Assembly (NCBI RefSeq): GCF_910596095.1
Contig: NC_056545.1
Coordinates: 21,599,067-21,663,066 of the forward strand
DNA: 64,000 nt
Direction of reading: 5' to 3'
Source: Thunnus maccoyii
Lineage: Eukaryota > Chordata > Actinopteri > Scombriformes > Scombridae
In this document: positions 41,891 through 53,038 of the stretch, piece by piece
How the letters are laid out: every line of letters begins with the position of its first letter
Position numbering within the stretch: position 1 is the stretch's first letter
Notes under the pieces: model-generated
What the model saw: the letters and a program-made list of their open reading frames with translations, nothing else
Told to the model about the DNA's origin: nothing
Databases searched by the model: none
Made by a program: the position numbers and the translations under genes

Positions 41891-41915
41891 ATTTTTTGTT
41901 GTTGTTGTTGTTGTT
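41891..41915. repeat. TTG trinucleotide microsatellite
   Basis: A short run of TTG units after a T tract, seen directly. Confidence 0.75.
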
Positions 41916-42556
41916 GACATATGCAGCTCCAAGGTCATGTGAGAGTGGCTGGTAATTAATTTTATTTTATATATTTCAATTAAATTTTAGGCAGATAGTG
42001 CTGGTGCATCATCCCTTAAAATAGAAATTATCATATTTATACATTCAAATAGGAGTGTCTGTAACATTCCTGTATGATCTGCAGTTCTGTGACATCCTTT
42101 TTCAGTTCAAATATAGCATGTGTTTTGTGACAGACAGTCTATTCATGTCAAAATGAAATGTCTATTCAGTGTAGATATTACATTTCCTGCCAAGTCAAGC
42201 AGCCTATGAAATAACTACAACATGCATTTACATTTTATCAGCCAAATAACTGCTGCATTTTGGGATATTTTAAGCTTGTTGTGAGGTGGTGATGAAAAAT
42301 CTCACAGTATGTGTGAATGAAGCTCCTTTTGCATGACTGTCACGCCCGGAAAAAGAAAAAAAAAAAACAACAGTGTTGACAAACCTTAATTACACGTTTA
42401 ATTCACAACCTTTCGACCCTTTTGGATCGTCTATAAGGTGGGATACTGCGGCAGTTAATGAGTCTTAGTCATCTGATGGGTTTTCTTTTTAAAAAACATT
42501 TAATGATCTGGCTCCTCTCATCTAGACGCGCCAACACATCCTCACCTGGCTGCGCA

Positions 42557-42557
<1 letters not shown>

Positions 42558-42603
<46 letters not shown>

Positions 42604-42676
42604 CACCTCGTATATTCACAATCAGAGTAACTACCGCCCATTCACACACACACACACACACACTCACACACACATA
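42558..42676. repeat. Two CA microsatellites
   Basis: A (CA)n block at about 42558-42602 and a second at about 42643-42676, separated by about 40 bases of unique sequence. Seen directly. Confidence 0.9.
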
Positions 42677-42918
42677 ACCCCGCTATACTCTTATCAACCG
42701 TAAACATGCAGATGTTTTCCACCACGGCCTTGCAGAAACACTGCCACCGCTGTCACTGCTGTATATTTGATCAATAACGCCGTTCATGCTCCAGCATCAC
42801 CAGTCAGCTGATGGAGGCTTGTTTTTTGGTGAAATATTTATAAGAGCTTGTCACGACTGAACTTAAACGCGGGCTGTGGGTTATAGGCTACTCTTTACAT
42901 CTCTTTTGTGTTTTGAGA

Positions 42919-42933
42919 GGGGGGGGGGGGGGG
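42919..42933. repeat. Poly-G run
   Basis: Fifteen consecutive G residues followed by TGG, seen directly. Such runs are prone to length error in sequencing and to G-quadruplex formation. Confidence 0.9.
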
Positions 42934-44402
42934 TGGCTAAAAATAACAGGCCTTACATTCAACCGACGTGGGCTGTGAGGTTTCAAGGTTGAATAATTTG
43001 GCTTGTGAAAACACAGCGGCTCACTGTCAAGCGTGCATTTGTTTAAAATGTAGCTGTAAAAATGCCATCAGGCCCGACGTCTCCTCCGCAATACAGCATC
43101 ACAATTTTTCTGCTGCTAATTAGGCGGACGGTGCGTTTTGACGATGACAACCGGCTATATAGGCTATGATGTAAGCAACTGATGCGGTGATTTATGGAGC
43201 AAAACATAATATTAATGAAGGTGATACCTACCTTAGTAACAGGGTAGCCTATGGCTGGCGCAGAGGCAGACTGTGCCGATATCCAGTTGCTCAGACTCGT
43301 AAAAATCAGACAACAACAAAACCACGCCGGTTGTTGATGACACAGCTGTCTTGGTAGACGGGAGGGAAGGAAAAGAAAACCCTTCCCAGATGTGTCAATT
43401 GACGTGGAAGTCAAAAATCAGTTATTCAGACGCATATGACCGGACTGACGCCTTTTCTTGACGTGAAAGGTCTTCCATTTTTATGATAAACAGCGCACTG
43501 TACTACCGAGGCTCGGTGTAGCCTGGCCGGTGTGAGAGCTGATTGAAAACCATGATGCAATTCAATGCGACGTTACAAAAATGTTTCTCTGCAAACAAAC
43601 ACTCAGGTAAATCGCCATCCTTGTGTGTTTCAGAAAAGGCTCCGGCTCGACCTCCGCCAAAGAAACATGCTTGCAGCTCAGGCGGGGGGGTGGGGGGGGA
43701 ACACGTCAAAACAAAAAAAAAATGCGCAGATATCAGCGCGCTGTGTCGGTTCAAGCGCTGGGCATCCTCACACTGTATTTGCATCCATATTAATATTCAT
43801 ACAGCACTTCCTGAGAGAAGACCACTGGTTGTTTTCAAGGGAAAAAAGCATCAGAGGTGGCTTTGAGTCCAGCTGCTCTGTTATCATTTTTGCTGCTATC
43901 AGTGGAGCGAAAAGAAATTTCCCTTCACGACTCATGTTTAGCAGAAGATTCAGCAGCAGATTCATTCAATGTCCGTATGGATTTTCGATAAAGTGGAGAC
44001 GATTTTTTTTCCAACTATGATAAACCTGGACTATATTTATTTTACAGGAATGCCACGATACACAAAAATAAAGAAAAACTGTCATATATGGGAATTTTAT
44101 AGGTGTGTTACAGTGATGTAACGGGGGATTAAAATACTATTAAGTATAAAATAAAAGCTCGCCATAAACCCAATGTTGAGTACCACAGACAAAAAGTAGG
44201 CTAAGCCGTCATAGGAATATTGGTATGACATTTTGTTTGGACTGTATCTAGATGACCAGTCATTTCAATTAAAGCCAGGGGGAGGAAATACAATTGGATG
44301 TGAAGGGGAAGGTGTTGAAATAAAAAAAGGAAAACACCATCTTCATAACGTATTTTCTCTCACCGGTGGGTAATTGTGGTATACTTAAGCATACAAATGT
44401 GG

Positions 44403-44556
44403 TTGCGGGAGGGGGGAGGGGGGTGGGGGGGGTGTCACATGACCAACTAGCCAACACATGGCCTGTGTGAGGCTGACACGCCCCCTTAAGTTTGCGGGAG
44501 ATTATATAGGCGAGGACAGTCGTGAAGTGAAACATGGGAGGTGTTTAACGACCAGG
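44403..44556 (+). promoter_or_regulatory. mogat3: Candidate mogat3 promoter (G-rich block, TATA box, donor)
   Basis: In order on the plus strand: a G-rich block with several runs of 3-8 G (about 44407-44433); a TATATA box at 44503-44508; then, about 25-30 bases further on, a short segment ending CAG with a GTAAGA donor at 44556. The spacing is right for a TATA-driven start near 44530. The next matching acceptor in front of a coding frame is the TTGCAG just before the mogat3 ATG at 46824. Assignment to mogat3 is inference. Confidence 0.5.
44530..44555 (+). other. mogat3: Putative non-coding first exon of mogat3
   Basis: Bounded on the left by the predicted start 25-30 bases below the TATA box and on the right by GTAAGA. 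It would splice to the exon that begins GAATG at 46822. It carries an ATG at 44534 followed after three codons by TAA, a minimal upstream ORF. Confidence 0.4.
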
Positions 44557-44779
44557 TAAGAGAGAAAGATTAGGTGGACACATTCCTCTTAATCGTGTGC
44601 ATCAAAGCAATCTTTGGACTGTCACAAGTACAGGTGTAAAGCACTGTGCAGAGGTCAAAGTATTATCTGTGACGCTTCATCTCAATAATCTGGTAGTAAA
44701 AACATCTGGAGGAAGCTGAAGCCAAAGTCCATGAATCAAATCGGTGACTCAACTTTGTCCAAACACTGAACAGAGTAAT

Positions 44780-45172
44780 TTAAAGCTGCGACTGAATTCA
44801 TACATGTGACATATTTGTAATTATTTTTGCAAATCTCTTTCAGATGCAACGCCTCGTCATTTAAAACTTCCAATATTTTGTTAGCATTCCACAAATACAT
44901 CTCACATGAGGCTTTGACAGCACTTTGGACGCACCTTCCTGAATCACACTTGTGTAAGTTGAATAGTGGATAAGAAATGGCTCCAAACTAGTTGTGATGT
45001 TACAAATCATGCTAGTAGATACAAGTCTTAAACTCAGATTTTCGGTGAGCACAGAGAAACTTTCCTCCTTCAGCAGATAAACGTGAAATCAGCCTTCTAG
45101 TGTCAAACTTTGCACATCCATCACTCAAGTAGAAATAAGCAAAACACATTTTTGAGTGGAGGGTGACTTTAA
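44780..45172 (-). mobile_element. TTAA-flanked MITE copy A, 393 bp
   Basis: TTAA borders at 44780-44783 and 45169-45172. Read on the minus strand it starts TTAAAGTCACCCTCCACTC and contains TTACACAAGTGTGATT and ACATCACAACTAGTTTGGAG. The copy at 60645-61035 is the same family in the opposite orientation. It sits inside the putative mogat3 intron 1. Confidence 0.75.
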
Positions 45173-46823
45173 AAATTTAGTTGGCCAATACAGTTGTAGA
45201 TGACAATTTGGGACAGAACCCCCTCCCCTATCACAGTAAAACTTGAAAGATAAACTATATTAAGTTTTGTTTTTTTTAAGCCAGTGTAACAGAAGCCAAT
45301 CTGGAGGAGGGGCAGGTCTTGCTCTCTATATGATTTGGGGATCAGAGGAGCTGTCCATGGTGCTGACCAGGGGTTAATGTAATGAGAGGTGTTGCAGTGG
45401 TATAGCAACATTATTGCAAATGTCTACTCTGCGAGACGCAGTCTTGCTGATTAATGAATGCAAGACATGGTCAAAACTGAGTGTGTGTGACAGTGGAAAG
45501 GCCCAGACACTCATTATGACAATTTAAATTATTTACTTTTCAAATCAAGCAGAAGAACAGCCTTGATCCATCTGAACATACAGTATTTTTAAGCCTCCCT
45601 GTTTTCTGATCTGATCCAGTTAATCATGTTATTATACTGCTGCTCTATACTTCCTCTGTTTCTTCACTCTTTTACATTAAAAGCCTTCATTGGTTCTGGG
45701 GCAAGAATCTCTTGACTATGACTATGTGACAGGCTTGTATTGTGAAATTTGCAGGAAGTGATGAGTAACGGTAACCGTAGCTTAACACAACATAAAGACA
45801 ACAACTAGAACTGATGGAATGAATTAGTAAGCAAGAATATTTCAGTTTAAAGATACCATTTATGTTTAAGTATTTATTGTAAAACTAAATTGTGTATTAT
45901 GTCAGCACAGTTAAAAGAACTTATGAGAAACACAGGGAGAAATTATACACAGGGCAGTCTATTTTTTGCATTTTACACTTCAAACATCCAAAATGAGAGG
46001 AAAATAAGAGCGCTATGGCTGGAATGTTGTTTGAGCTCCTGTGAAGTCAAATAATAACAGCTGAACAGATTGACACGTAATCTTTTTGGCCATGAGAGTG
46101 ATCAAAAACAAATGAGACACAGACACAGATCCGATCACACGTCCTCCCGAAGACACAGTGCACAAAACATCTGATTATAACAATGTTGTGTTTGTCTCTG
46201 ACATTGCTTGCTTGTGTGTCAAAGTATCGGGGGAGTGGATTTGTTATCAGTGCCTTTACATGATCTGGTCAAAGTGCATACTGCATGTCGAGCTTCTCCC
46301 ACACCAGTGAATCTGCATCCATTCAAAAGGTTGTTTATTCAAACTCTGGAATAAACTATAATAAAGGTAAAGTATTATGTTTTATGTTTAGCGGCGTGGT
46401 CATAAAATGTGTTTCATATTCCTGTAACGATTTTTTAGCCTGAGGTGTTTTGTGATCCTTCCAGCTTGACTGATAAAAGTTTTATTTGTGAGGAAATTAA
46501 AACTCCTATTGTCTACGTTTGCCTGTGAGCTTGTTCATAAGTGAGTCATTTGATCAGGCTGCTGGATGCCTTGAAAGTTTTTAAGTCTTCCCTAAAGGCA
46601 GATTAAGAGCACAAGCTGAAGTGCTGATTACTGATGCAATGTGATCCCTGTCATTAAGACATTGATCATAAATTGAATCATTATCTCAGATAAAAGCAAC
46701 TTTGATCATTTCTATAGGCGTACAGTATATAATATATATACTCGTGACCTTTATAGGATGAAAGCACAGTTATAAATGTTATTGATTGCTGAAAATTGAT
46801 GGTGTGGCCTGCAGGTTGCAGGA

Positions 46824-49800
46824 ATGACTAAAGAAAAAACTCAATGGAAGGAGTTCATAGAGACGTTGAGTGTTCTGCAATGGGCACTGACCTTTCTCTT
46901 TTTAGGTAAGATCCCACTACATTCACCCTGTATATCATATTAATAATACATTTTGCTACAGTACATTAGCTCACCTATTTATTTATATGCTTTTCACTGC
47001 ATCTGTCTAACATTGTTGTATTATCATTTGCACCTGAGTTAATTTATGACTTCTCTTATCCCTCCTAACATATGGTCTCTCATATCGTCCAACACGATGC
47101 ACATTCAGGAGTGATTTGTATCATCTTGATGGTGTATCTTATGTTTACCTCGCTGTGGCCGCTCCCCACTCTATACTTCATATGGCTGATGAAGGACTGG
47201 CAAACCCCTGAAAGAGGTAAAGAAAATTACATCATTCAAGTATCCATGACTGTCGATACAACACCTGAGCAGTATACAGACTAAAACACTAGATTTCTGT
47301 GAGTGCTGTTGATGCACTACTGCTGCCCCATAATGCGCTGGAAAGGAAATAGTGGAAACAGCTGGAAAATATGAAAACAAACTGGAAACACATTGTTCTT
47401 TCTATTTGTGAAGTCACAGTTTGACAGTCTAAAACGATTACGTATGTTGATTTTATTGTATGCCAACTGAAAAAACTGTACACTAAGACGATTAGTGTAT
47501 ACTATATAATGTATACAGGTAGTATATAGTATGAAATTGGGGCACATTCAGTGTCTCTAAGATTTCTACTGTCTCCATCAGGGGGCAGAAGAATAACGGC
47601 TGTGAGGAAGTGGAAGGTTTGGGAGCACCACAGAGACTATTTTCCAATCAAGGTAAGATTCACTTTGCATCTTTTAACACCGTGATGTTCTTCTAATCAT
47701 CTATTTTGATGAACTTTGCTTGGTACAAATAGATGTGACAATGATTCAGTGATTGGCAAACTATTTTGAAACAAAAGTAGGGTTTACCCTGATATTGTAG
47801 ACATGCCATACACACATCCTGAATTTGAGGCATGCAAACCCTGTCGACACAGCTAATTGTCAAGAAAGAAAATGGTGTGTGCAGAGTTCACCCAGAGCAA
47901 CTCCTAAAGAAGACTCCCGAAGATTTGACACAATGGATAATATAACAAGCTTTTAAAATACAACACATTGTTAAAGATGAAACAAGTGGTTTCCAGCCTT
48001 TTTGGCTTTTGATGTCTTACAAAAAGCAGTGTGTAGTCAGGGTCACCATTCAGATGTCTATGAGTTGTTAACAGCTAAACCAAATAAGGATTTTTCCCTC
48101 CAAACTTTTCACATGGTTTCATTACAATAATATTGCAATCCAAAAATTAAAGATGAGAGAAAACAGATTTGTGTATCAGAACTTTGTTTTTTCTTCTTTC
48201 CTCTCCCATTAATCATTTAACGACCCCTCAGATTTATCTGGTGACCTTGTGGAGGGGCCTTACCCCTAGGTTGGGAACCACTGGACTAAACTAGCTAACT
48301 GATATAAAGTAGTTCAAACTAGCTCCACCTCCAGCAGCTACAACAGTAACATGCTGCTTACACACTGATGCTTCAGTATTGATAATCTAATGATGTCATA
48401 TATAATAATATATCAGTCAGAGGGACCAAACCACCACTTTTACTGCAATACTTTAACTACATCAACCTGATAATACTTATGTACTTTTACTTAAGTAGGA
48501 TTTTTCATGCAGAACTTTTACTTTTAATGAAGTATTCTTACATTATTTTATTGGTACTTTTACTTGAGTAAAGGATCTGAATACTTCTTCCACCTCTGTT
48601 TATGTACTCCTCTGGTACTGGTATAATCTGGTGACTCTTTCAGACAGATTAACAGATATGGCAATACAACTATAAAATGAAAATCACATGATCATAATGG
48701 GTATTTTGGAGTCTGATTTTTAATCTCTAATTCAATCAGATTACATACAATGAAACTGGGTTTCCTTTCATGTCAACAGCAGCGATTGACTGATCAACTC
48801 TGTTAATCCCCTTCTATCAATTTTCTTGCTCAGTTGGTGAAGACAGCCGAGTTGAATCCAAACAAAAACTACATCGTAGGCTGTCACCCGCATGGTATCA
48901 TGTGTGCTGGAGGCTTTGCCTGTTTCACCACAGAGAGCTGTGGCTTTGCGGAGGCATTTCCTGGGGTGCGTTCCACCCTGGTAGTATTGGCAGGACTCTT
49001 CAAGATACCACTCTTCAGGGACTACATAATGACTGCAGGTATTTATAATGAGCTCAGCAGAGGGACTGAACTGTTCTGTCTCATAGTCTGATAAGCAGTT
49101 TATATGACATTGATAATTAAAGTGAAAATTAAGTTTTAATTTATTAGATTGTTAATAGAGCAGTTGTTGAATGTGTGATGCCATGTCTTTTTTATCAGAC
49201 AAGATTTTAAGTCTTGTGTTGTTCGTCTTTAAACAGAACTACAGTCTCCCTCACTAAAACTGAATTATATATGCTGTCTTACTTTTTCTATATGATTAGG
49301 CCTTTGTCCAGTCAGCAAACCAAGCCTCACTCACCTCCTTTCAAAAAGTGGTAAAGGAAACGCAGTGGTGATTGTGATCGGAGGCGCTGCAGAGTCTCTT
49401 GCATCCTCTCCTGGAGTCAACACGGTGGTCATGAAGCAAAGAAAGGGATTTGTCAGGGTGGCTCTTGAGTTTGGGTGAGAACACAAGGATTTACAGTAAT
49501 CAGTGTTATACTCACATGTAACCAGCAGACAACTACTGGTCATGCTGACATAACCTCTGCTGATCTTCCTCAGGGCTGACCTGGTGCCTGTTTACTCATT
49601 CGGGGAGAATGAACTCTTTCGGCAGGTCATTTTCTCAGATGGCAGTCTAGGTCGGAGATTACAGGACCTGTTCAAAAAGATCATGGGATTCGCCCCGTGT
49701 CTATTTGTTGGTGAACGCTTGGCAGTGCTGCCCTACAGGACTCCAATCACCACTGTTGGTGAGTATTTCATGATTCTGCAGATAGTTAACATTCCTAACT

Positions 49801-49999
49801 TGTTGTACTGAGCCCACTTTATTCAAACACTCCACTTCTTCCAGTGGGAAGTCCCATCTCAGTGCCAAAACGTGCCACACCTACTGAGGAGGAGGTCGAC
49901 CACTATCATAGACTTTACATGGAGGGCCTGTCCAAGTTGTTCCATGAACATAAGGTCAGCTGTGGACTTTCAGAAGGTCACAAGCTTCTGATCATTTAA
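46824..49999 (+). CDS. mogat3: Monoacylglycerol O-acyltransferase 3-like (DGAT2 family)
   Basis: Seven coding exons on the plus strand: 46824-46905, 47109-47216, 47582-47652, 48834-49038, 49300-49474, 49574-49758, 49845-49999. All have GT..AG borders and continuous phase, giving 981 nt (326 residues; human MOGAT3 is 341). DGAT2-family enzymes transfer acyl groups from acyl-CoA to mono- or diacylglycerol at the ER. Seen: a hydrophobic N-terminal hairpin at about residues 15-50 (ALTFLFLGVICIILMVYLMF), HPHG at 105-108 (the active-site motif of the family), RDYIMTAGLCPVS, KQRKGFVRVAL, VPVYSFGENELF, and the C-terminal PTEEEVDHYHRLYM. The GLCPVS segment and HPHGIMC favour MOGAT3 over MOGAT2 or DGAT2. 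The start ATG lies two bases past a TTGCAG acceptor, consistent with an upstream non-coding exon. MOGAT3 versus a related fish mogat/dgat2-like paralogue is less certain than the family. Confidence 0.9.
47993..48283. mobile_element. hAT-like non-autonomous element
   Basis: The left end reads AAGTGGTTTCCAGCC. The right end, reverse-complemented, reads CAGTGGTTCCCAACC. This is the terminal inverted repeat style of hAT elements. No coding capacity. Located in the mogat3 intron before the HPHG exon. A clean 8-bp target duplication was not found. Confidence 0.6.
48284..48600. mobile_element. Dispersed repeat with ACTTTTACTTAAGTA motif
   Basis: Immediately follows the hAT-like element and ends in CTGAATACTTCTTCCACC. 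The phrases TACTTTTACTTAAGTAGG and TACTTTTACTTGAGTAAAGG are typical of a very common fish repeat. The two segments may be one composite element. Confidence 0.55.
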
Positions 50000-50345
50000 A
50001 TGTTTCACTTCAGCATGAACTGCGCAGCTGTTTTTCGTTGCTGTTTTTAATGATGATTGCCCTCAACGGGACTCCATCAATGAGAGATCACAGTGTGCAT
50101 CTGATGTGGTAATGAACTTGATCTTAGAGTTCATATAGTAAGTTCTGACTGTATGTGAAAGTATTTAACATGAATATTTGCCTTACAATTATTGAGACAT
50201 GAAGCCCACAATTTGGGGATGCCACACTCCCAAAGCACTGAAGATATTGATGTCTTGTTATGCTTTATTTGACATTATGTTCACATCCCACTTAAAACAT
50301 GTATTTCTAATGTGTTTACACAAATCTGGATAACATGCTTCTGAT

Positions 50346-50351
50346 AATAAA
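50346..50351 (+). terminator. mogat3: Poly(A) signal of mogat3
   Basis: AATAAA about 350 bases after the mogat3 stop codon, followed within 30 bases by T/GT-rich sequence (TGTGTTGCTTC). It is the first good signal downstream. Confidence 0.65.
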
Positions 50352-51089
50352 TTATTGCTTATGTCAAAATGTGTTGCTTCTTTTTCAAACTATTTGGGGT
50401 AGAACAGGATTCATGCTGATGAATTATGTAGATAATCACAAGAATGAGAGTGTGTGCTGCATTTTTAAATGTGGTTTTAAAGAATGGAAAGGGCCATCTT
50501 CATAACTTTTACTCATGATAATTATATACATGGTACTGCTAGCAGTTGTATATTCCTACTTAAGTGAAATAATTCATTTCATTGGTAATTATTTATATTT
50601 TCATTCAGCAGCTCTGAATTTTTCATGCAGTAATGAAAGCCTCCTGCAGTTTTCCAGTTAGCCTCTGTGCCAAATGAAATGGCCAGCAGACATCCACGTT
50701 GTGTAATTCAATGCTTTACCCAGTAGAGGGCAACCGGTCGTCACATCTGCTTCAATTACTTTACCAGAGGGGTTGGGAGGGGGGGGGTCTCCAAATGTGC
50801 CCCAGAGAATATCAGCTTCTCATGACTGGGCATGAGCGCAGGTGAACAAAAACACATCACAATATCTAATACTTTGTACATTTATCAAAAATGAATGTGT
50901 TTTCTGTCAATGTACAAAATGTCTACTAATAAAATGAACACCAATCAGTTCCTCTTAATGACTAAGGTGTTAAACCTTGTGTTGTCCCTGTGTCAACTTA
51001 AAATCAATTCAAATACCGTGACACAATTTTATCCTATCAACAATTAAAACTTCGAGGACATTATACAATATCTGAAATCCTCTTCCTGC

Positions 51090-52664
51090 TGTCTTGATAT
51101 TCTGCCAACAGGCTTTTTCAAAAATGTTTCTAATTGCATGGTCTCAGCTCTTCTACAAATTGTCGACACGTTTCCTCTCAGGTTTCTTCCCACAGGCCCT
51201 GAAAACTGCCGTCATCAAGCCACTTCTAAAAAAGAACAATCTAGACACCTCACTAATGAACAGCTATAGGCCCATATCAAACCTCAACAGCTGAACAACT
51301 TCTGGGCACTAAATAATTGTTTTGATGTCTTCCAGTCAGATATCGACCACATCACAGCACTGAGACTGCTCTTGTTAAGGTCTTCAATGACATCCACTTA
51401 AACACAGACAGTGGCAGAATTTCAGTCTTAGTATTACTGGATCTCAGTGCTGCATTCGATACAGTCGACTACAACATATTACTAGACAGACTGGAAAACT
51501 GTGTGGGGACTTTGTGGCATAGTATTAGACTGGTTTGAATCCTACTTAAAGGACAGGGACTACTTTGTGTCGATAGATAATTACACATCTGAGCGGACAA
51601 AACTGACAAGCAGAGTTCTCCATTCTGGAGCTTCTTCTGTTCAACATCTACATGTTCCCACTGGCTCAGATTATGGAAAACAACAACGAAAGTTACCATA
51701 ATTATGCAGATGACACACAGATTTACATAAACATATCACCAGGGGATTATGGTCCAATACAAGCACTGACTAAGTGCATTGAACAAATCAATGATTGGAT
51801 GCGCCAGAATGTTCTTCAATTAAACAAAGATAAAACTGAAGTAATTGTTTTTGCAGCCAATGAAGAACAATTAAAAGACAGCACACATCTTCAATCAGTA
51901 ATGTTACAGACCACAAACTAGGCCAGAAAACTTGGTGGAGTCATGAACTCAGACCTGAATTTCAACAGCCACATCAACACAATTACAAAGTCAGCCTACT
52001 ATCACCTGAAAAACATATCAAGGATTAATGGACTTATGTCTCAGCAGGATTTGGAAAAACTTGTCCATACGGGTCTCTCTTTAAAAAAAAAAAAAAAAAA
52101 AAAAACAAACAAACAAAAAAATTGATCAGACAGCTGCAGCTGATTCAGAACACTGCTGCTTGAGTCCTCACTAAGACCAAGAAAGTGGATCATATCACTC
52201 CAGTTCTTAGATCTTTACACTGGCTTCCTGTCTGTCAAAGAATCGATTTTAAATACTACTGTTGGTTTATGAAGCACTGAATGGTTTAGGGCCAAAACAC
52301 ATTTCTGATCTGCCACTATGTTATGAATCAACCAAACCTCTCAGGTCATCTGGGGAAGGTCTGCTTTCTGTCCCCAGAGTAAAAACTAAACATGGAGAAG
52401 CAGCAATCAGTTTTTATGCTCCACATATCTGGAACAAACTCCCAGAAAACTGGTCTGCTGCAACTCTCAGTTCTTTTAAATCAAGACTTTGATTTTATTC
52501 TATTTTAGCTTAATTTTATTTCCTACTCAACTCTTTTTAATTGTATTTAAATGTCTTTTTATATTGCTGTTGCATTTTGTCTTGATTCCTTTTGTTTTAT
52601 ATAAAGCACTCTGAATTGCCTTATTGTTGAAATGTGCTCTACAAATAAACTTGCCTTGCCTTAA
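51090..52664 (+). mobile_element. Degenerate L2/Rex-like LINE, 5'-truncated
   Basis: Successive frames encode parts of a non-LTR reverse transcriptase: KTAVIKPLLKKNNLD and [23 protein letters not shown] sequence near 51.43 kb; the catalytic YADD at 51703-51714 followed by TQIYI; a NDWMRQNVLQLNKDKTEVIVF segment; and a C-terminal VYEALNGLGPKHISDLP then WNKLPENW. The 3' tail ends AAGCACTCTGAATTGCCTT and ACAAATAAACTTGCCTTGCC, typical of this fish LINE group. Frameshifts, stops and an internal A-run (52082-52105) break the ORF. It lies between mogat3 and srrt. Confidence 0.85.
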
Positions 52665-52883
52665 TCCCAAATTGTTAAATGCAGACCTGACCTAAGAAGG
52701 ATATGAGACGTCTGGGATAAATGTGTCAGCCAGAGCACATTTCTTCATCTGGATCTTGTCCTTTTATTTCTGACTGGTTGCTTTTCTGAATCTTTTCGAT
52801 GCTCTGATCTGCCTAGAGTCACACACAATATGGTATTTATTTGATAAATCACTTAATACATATTGATGTAATTAGATCACAAC

Positions 52884-52889
52884 TTTATT
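52884..52889 (-). terminator. srrt: Poly(A) signal of srrt
   Basis: Minus-strand AATAAA followed by GTTGTG, about 150 bases after the srrt stop codon. Position and downstream GT-rich sequence fit the end of the transcript. Confidence 0.8.
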
Positions 52890-53038
52890 GAGGAACAAGT
52901 TTACAGCAGAAGTTTGTTCTAGTTGCACAATAATTGCAAAATAAAATATTTAGGAAAAGAAATAAGCTAACCACTACATACAGCGAGTGAAACACGACAC
53001 AGGGCAAGAATGAAGACTGAAAGGACCGAGTGAACCTT

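Larger units (their letters stand above)
27103..44399. other. Gene-poor 17-kb interval with scattered repeats
   Basis: No coding exon could be supported on either strand. Candidate frames lack splice sites, codon conservation or family motifs. Recognisable contents are short DNA transposons (30.6-31.7, 32.6-33.0, 36.9-37.1 and 39.9-40.2 kb), a purine-rich stretch at 29.8-30.2 kb, (TTG)n at 41.89 kb, CA microsatellites near 42.6 kb, a G run at 42.9 kb and a modest CpG-rich zone at about 42.8-43.8 kb. Undetected 5' UTR exons of nyap1 or regulatory DNA may lie here. Confidence 0.6.

Noticed and set aside
43043..43414. Minus-strand frame with a signal-peptide-like hydrophobic stretch and a GTAGGT donor
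   Set aside because: The frame has no upstream in-frame ATG before a stop, no downstream exon was found and no family match was recognised.
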